Positions 33,926 through 36,132 of a DNA stretch of 36,132 nt are shown here, in pieces (positions within the stretch are counted from its first letter, which is position 1; each line of letters opens with the position of its first letter). The DNA is from an uncultured Collinsella sp. (lineage in GTDB: Bacteria; Actinomycetota; Coriobacteriia; Coriobacteriales; Coriobacteriaceae), in contig UQKV01000019.1 of the NCBI GenBank assembly GCA_900541665.1, forward strand, positions 1-36,132, in the 5' to 3' direction. The notes below the pieces were generated by a model. The model saw only the letters and a list, made by a program, of their open reading frames with translations. It had not been told where the DNA came from and did no database searches. Position numbers and translations under genes: made by a program.

Positions 33926-35176
33926 ATGGCAAACGAGATTTGGACCATCAAGCGTTGTCTCGAGTGGACCAAGGAGTACCTGGCCGAGCGCGGCGAGGAG
34001 CACCCCCGTCTTTCTGCCGAGTGGCTGCTCTGCGCTGCCACGGGTTTGGCACGCATCGACTTATATATGCGCATGGACGAGACGCTTAACGCGGCTCAGC
34101 TCGAGACCATGCACGCGGCCGTTGTTCGTCGCGCTAAAGGTGAACCGCTGCAGTACATCACCGGCAGTACGCAGTTTCGCATGATCGACGTCACGTGCGC
34201 CCCCGGCGTGCTCATTCCGCGTCCCGAGACCGAGATGCTCGTCGAGGAAGTCCTCAATTATCTGGATGCCGAGGTGCTGAGCCCCGAGGCTGCTGCCCGT
34301 CAGCGTGTTGAGCTGCCTTGGAACGATGAGGTCGAGGAGGCACGCAAGGCTGAGGCCGCGCTGGCAGACGAACGCGCGACCGCCGAGCGCCGTGCCGCCA
34401 ACCTGACGGCCGCCGATGAGGCTGCGCTGGGTAGCGACGTGCTCGGCAGCCGTGCCTATGCCGAGGAGCTGGCCGACCGCGAGGCCGAGGAAGCCGCCGC
34501 GCAGGCAGCAGAAGCCGAAGTCGCGGAAGCCGCCGAGTCCGAGCTCGACGAATACGGCATCGCCATCGAGGGTGCCGACCAGGAGACGGCTTCAGCTCAG
34601 GATGCCGCTTCGCCTGCCCCAGCCGAGCCCCGCATCGCCCGCGTTCTCGAGGTCGGCTGCGGCACGGGCTGCATCTCGCTCTCCCTTGCCTGGGAGCGCC
34701 GCGGCCACGTTACCTGCACCGCCACCGATATCGAGCCGCGCGCTATCGATCTGGCCACCAAAAACCGCGACGCGCTCGGTCTCACATCCGATGAGGTCGC
34801 CTTTAGCCTCACCAACCTGGTGAGTTCCATTCCCCGCGAAGAGTGGGGCACCTTTGATGTGCTTGTCTCCAATCCGCCCTACATTCCGACCGACGTCATG
34901 CGCTCACTGCCGCACGAGGTCAAGGACTTCGAGCCCGACCTGGCGCTTGAGGGCGGCGCCGACGGCCTCGATATCTTCCGCCGCCTGCTCAATGCGGCGC
35001 CTTACATGCTGCGCGCCGGCGGCCTGTTTGCCTGCGAGCTCTACGAGGGTGCCCTCGACGCCGCCGCCGAGCTCTGCCGCCAGGCGGGTCTCTCGGACGT
35101 GCGCATCGTCCGCGACCTCACCGATCGCCCCCGCATCGTCCGAGCCATCGTCACCGAGCCCAAACAGCGTATTTAA
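33926..35176 (+). CDS. prmC: Release-factor glutamine methyltransferase with a large insertion
   Basis: 416 residues against about 280 for usual PrmC. The N-terminal helical domain (1-75) is followed by PLQYITGSTQF and IPRPETE (97-103). The SAM-binding motif LEVGCGTGC is at 241-249, and the catalytic NPPYIP at 316-321, followed by EPDLALEGGADGLDI. An insertion of about 120 residues (about 114-236), rich in Ala and Glu and probably helical or disordered, separates RPETE from the SAM motif, where E. coli PrmC has about 15. It methylates the GGQ glutamine of RF1/RF2. Start ATG 33926 has GGGGAGG upstream. Confidence 0.95.
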   Translation: MANEIWTIKRCLEWTKEYLAERGEEHPRLSAEWLLCAATGLARIDLYMRMDETLNAAQLETMHAAVVRRAKGEPLQYITGSTQFRMIDVTCAPGVLIPRPETEMLVEEVLNYLDAEVLSPEAAARQRVELPWNDEVEEARKAEAALADERATAERRAANLTAADEAALGSDVLGSRAYAEELADREAEEAAAQAAEAEVAEAAESELDEYGIAIEGADQETASAQDAASPAPAEPRIARVLEVGCGTGCISLSLAWERRGHVTCTATDIEPRAIDLATKNRDALGLTSDEVAFSLTNLVSSIPREEWGTFDVLVSNPPYIPTDVMRSLPHEVKDFEPDLALEGGADGLDIFRRLLNAAPYMLRAGGLFACELYEGALDAAAELCRQAGLSDVRIVRDLTDRPRIVRAIVTEPKQRI

Positions 35177-35199
35177 GCTGAATAAATAGACATTTGCGC

Positions 35200-35237
35200 A
35201 AGTTTGTCCTTGCAATATACCGTAAAACTTCTACTAT
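35200..35237 (+). promoter_or_regulatory. Promoter and probable operator of the toxin-antitoxin operon
   Basis: -35 TTGCAA (35210-35215), 16-base spacer, -10 TACTAT (35232-35237), 14 bases before the toxin start codon. An inverted repeat AAGTTT (35200-35205) / AAACTT (35225-35230) covers the promoter, a fitting site for autorepression by the antitoxin. AAGGAG at 35240-35245 is the ribosome-binding site. Confidence 0.6.
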
Positions 35238-35251
35238 AGAAGGAGAAAGGT

Positions 35252-35647
35252 ATGTCAAATCAGCTGCATCGGTACCGTATCGTGCTTGATTACATTGAAC
35301 CTTGGCTTGATGAGCAGGATGAAGCTACGCTGAAGCAGATTTATGCAGACCTTTTGGTGCTCGAGAAGGAAGGTCCCAGCCTTGGTCGTCCGCTGGTTGA
35401 CCGCGTAAAGGGCTCGAAGCTTCATCATTTAAAGGAGCTGAGAGTGACGTCGTGTGGTGGGCAGGTGATTCGCATCCTCTTCGCCTTTGACCCCAAGCGC
35501 CAGGCGGTATTGCTATTGGCGGGTGATAAGTCGCGAGCGGGATCGTCAAGGGCAAAATGGAACGGTTGGTATGCGATCAACATTCCAAGGGCCGAGCAAA
35601 TATACCGTCGCCACGTAAGGAGGCTCGATCGAGATGGAACTGCATGA
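35252..35647 (+). CDS. higB: HigB/RelE-superfamily toxin (Gp49-like)
   Basis: 131 residues. Characteristic segments are GPSLGRPLVDRVKGSKLHHLKELRV, IRILFAFDPKRQAVLLLAGDK, and the C-terminal AKWNGWYAINIPRAEQIYRRHV, which match the phage-derived Gp49-like/HigB group of ribosome-dependent mRNA endonucleases. It lies in the toxin-first order and overlaps the antitoxin gene by 14 bp, as in higBA loci. It is the only gene in the window that ends in TGA, and its codon use is less GC-biased than its neighbours, which suggests recent acquisition. Exact family name is likely but not certain. Confidence 0.85.
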   Translation: MSNQLHRYRIVLDYIEPWLDEQDEATLKQIYADLLVLEKEGPSLGRPLVDRVKGSKLHHLKELRVTSCGGQVIRILFAFDPKRQAVLLLAGDKSRAGSSRAKWNGWYAINIPRAEQIYRRHVRRLDRDGTA

Positions 35648-35936
35648 GTATATGGAATCTCGCGGGATAACACGCGACTCCATTACCGCCGAGCAGGAGA
35701 GGACTCGCGATCGTATCGAAGCCTATAAGCTTGCTCAGATTCGCAGGTTAAAAGATCTAACACAGGCGTCGGTCGCCCAGTCGATGGGCGTTTCTCAAAA
35801 ACGTGTATCCGAGCTCGAGCGTGGGGAGTTGGGTTCGATGAGGCTCGACACGCTGAGCAGGTACGCAGAGAGCCTCGGCGGAAAACTGGTTGCAAGCATC
35901 GAGTTTCCCGATCGTACCGTTACGCTTGCGCGCTAA
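35634..35936 (+). CDS. higA: XRE-family antitoxin (HigA-like)
   Basis: 100 residues. The helix-turn-helix is RLKDLTQASVAQSMGVSQKRVSELERGE (about 38-65), as in XRE/Cro proteins, followed by LDTLSRYAESLGGKLVASIEF, the usual tail of HigA-type antitoxins. A 30-residue helical N-terminus precedes it. Expected to bind and neutralise the toxin and repress the operon at the dyad upstream. TAAGGAGG lies about 10 bases before the start codon, inside the toxin gene. Confidence 0.88.
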   Translation: MELHEYMESRGITRDSITAEQERTRDRIEAYKLAQIRRLKDLTQASVAQSMGVSQKRVSELERGELGSMRLDTLSRYAESLGGKLVASIEFPDRTVTLAR

Positions 35937-36084
35937 AAATCTTCAATTAACCCCCTCACTTTCACCGACTACTAAAGCCGCTCACCAAACCAACATGCAC
36001 TCTGGCCAAATAGGTTGAACGTTTCGTGCGAGAATGCCCCTCAGTAAACAAACTTTCACCAGAGCGTAAGGGGCTGGCATACAC

Positions 36085-36132
36085 ATGCAGACGGTCTATC
36101 GGGTATACGAGGGAACGCGCGAGCCGCATCGG
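36085..36132 (+). CDS. Possible start of a gene cut by the window edge
   Basis: An ATG at 36085 opens a frame of 16 codons to the edge (MQTVYRVYEGTREPHR). A GTAAGGGG segment about 12 bases upstream is a weak ribosome site. The 35937-36084 gap also has GCCCCT / AGGGGC inverted repeats (36036-36074). I do not recognise the protein, and the call rests on frame and position only. Confidence 0.35.
   Translation, partial: MQTVYRVYEGTREPHR

Overview
The window is 36.1 kb of GC-rich, gene-dense bacterial chromosome. The protein families, the KdpD form without its N-terminal domain, and the repeated GC-rich intergenic elements best fit an anaerobic gut actinobacterium of the class Coriobacteriia, probably Collinsella. 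That is inference from the look of the genes; there is no rRNA in the window to confirm it. I see no tRNA or rRNA gene, no CRISPR array, no transposase and no prophage gene. Thirty genes can be supported whose 3' ends lie in the window; the first (kup) lacks its 5' end, and a thirty-first may begin at the right edge.

Layout. 1-4223: 3' part of a Kup potassium transporter, a small membrane protein, and a short KdpD/KdpE two-component pair (potassium homeostasis). 4319-8705: RlmKL-type 23S rRNA methyltransferase (minus strand), a Cof-type HAD phosphatase and a small transaldolase. 9087-11234: Tex. 11646-14960: a minus-strand catabolic-looking operon (SDR dehydrogenase, OFA-like MFS transporter, Gfo/Idh/MocA dehydrogenase) with a divergent LysR regulator (15194-16072). 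16192-17283: membrane-bound GGDEF protein. 17464-21686: MarR regulator plus a heterodimeric multidrug-type ABC exporter, all overlapping by 8 bp. 22138-23284: pyridoxal/pyridoxamine kinase plus a TIGR04076-like protein. 23437-25182: MFS exporter plus low-molecular-weight tyrosine phosphatase. 25444-27286: an unknown membrane protein and an aldose-1-epimerase-like protein. 27565-31957: polar amino-acid ABC importer (binding lipoprotein, permease, ATPase) followed by an M20 peptidase, which together suggest peptide or amino-acid salvage. 32186-35176: release factor 1 (prfA) and its methyltransferase prmC. 35252-35936: a HigBA-like toxin-antitoxin pair.

The most unusual material is between genes and in the translation-termination genes. 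(1) A family of about 145-165 bp structured elements occurs three times (21786, 27291, 33257). The copies keep the same nested hairpins while stem sequences differ, and they look modular: the third copy joins the 5' hairpin of the first to the body of the second. (2) A family of near-perfect palindromes with a common ACAAAGGG/CCCTTTGT core occurs four times, with outer arms that differ but still pair. (3) A 162-bp element with 35-bp terminal inverted repeats lies upstream of tex. (4) A 19-bp duplication of the transaldolase 3' end flanks a hairpin-rich 137-bp segment. (5) RF1 has Gln where the stop-codon-reading His is expected, PrmC carries an insertion of about 120 residues, and 29 of 30 genes end in TAG or TAA despite the high GC content. 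(6) RlmKL appears to have lost the catalytic motif of its RlmL half.
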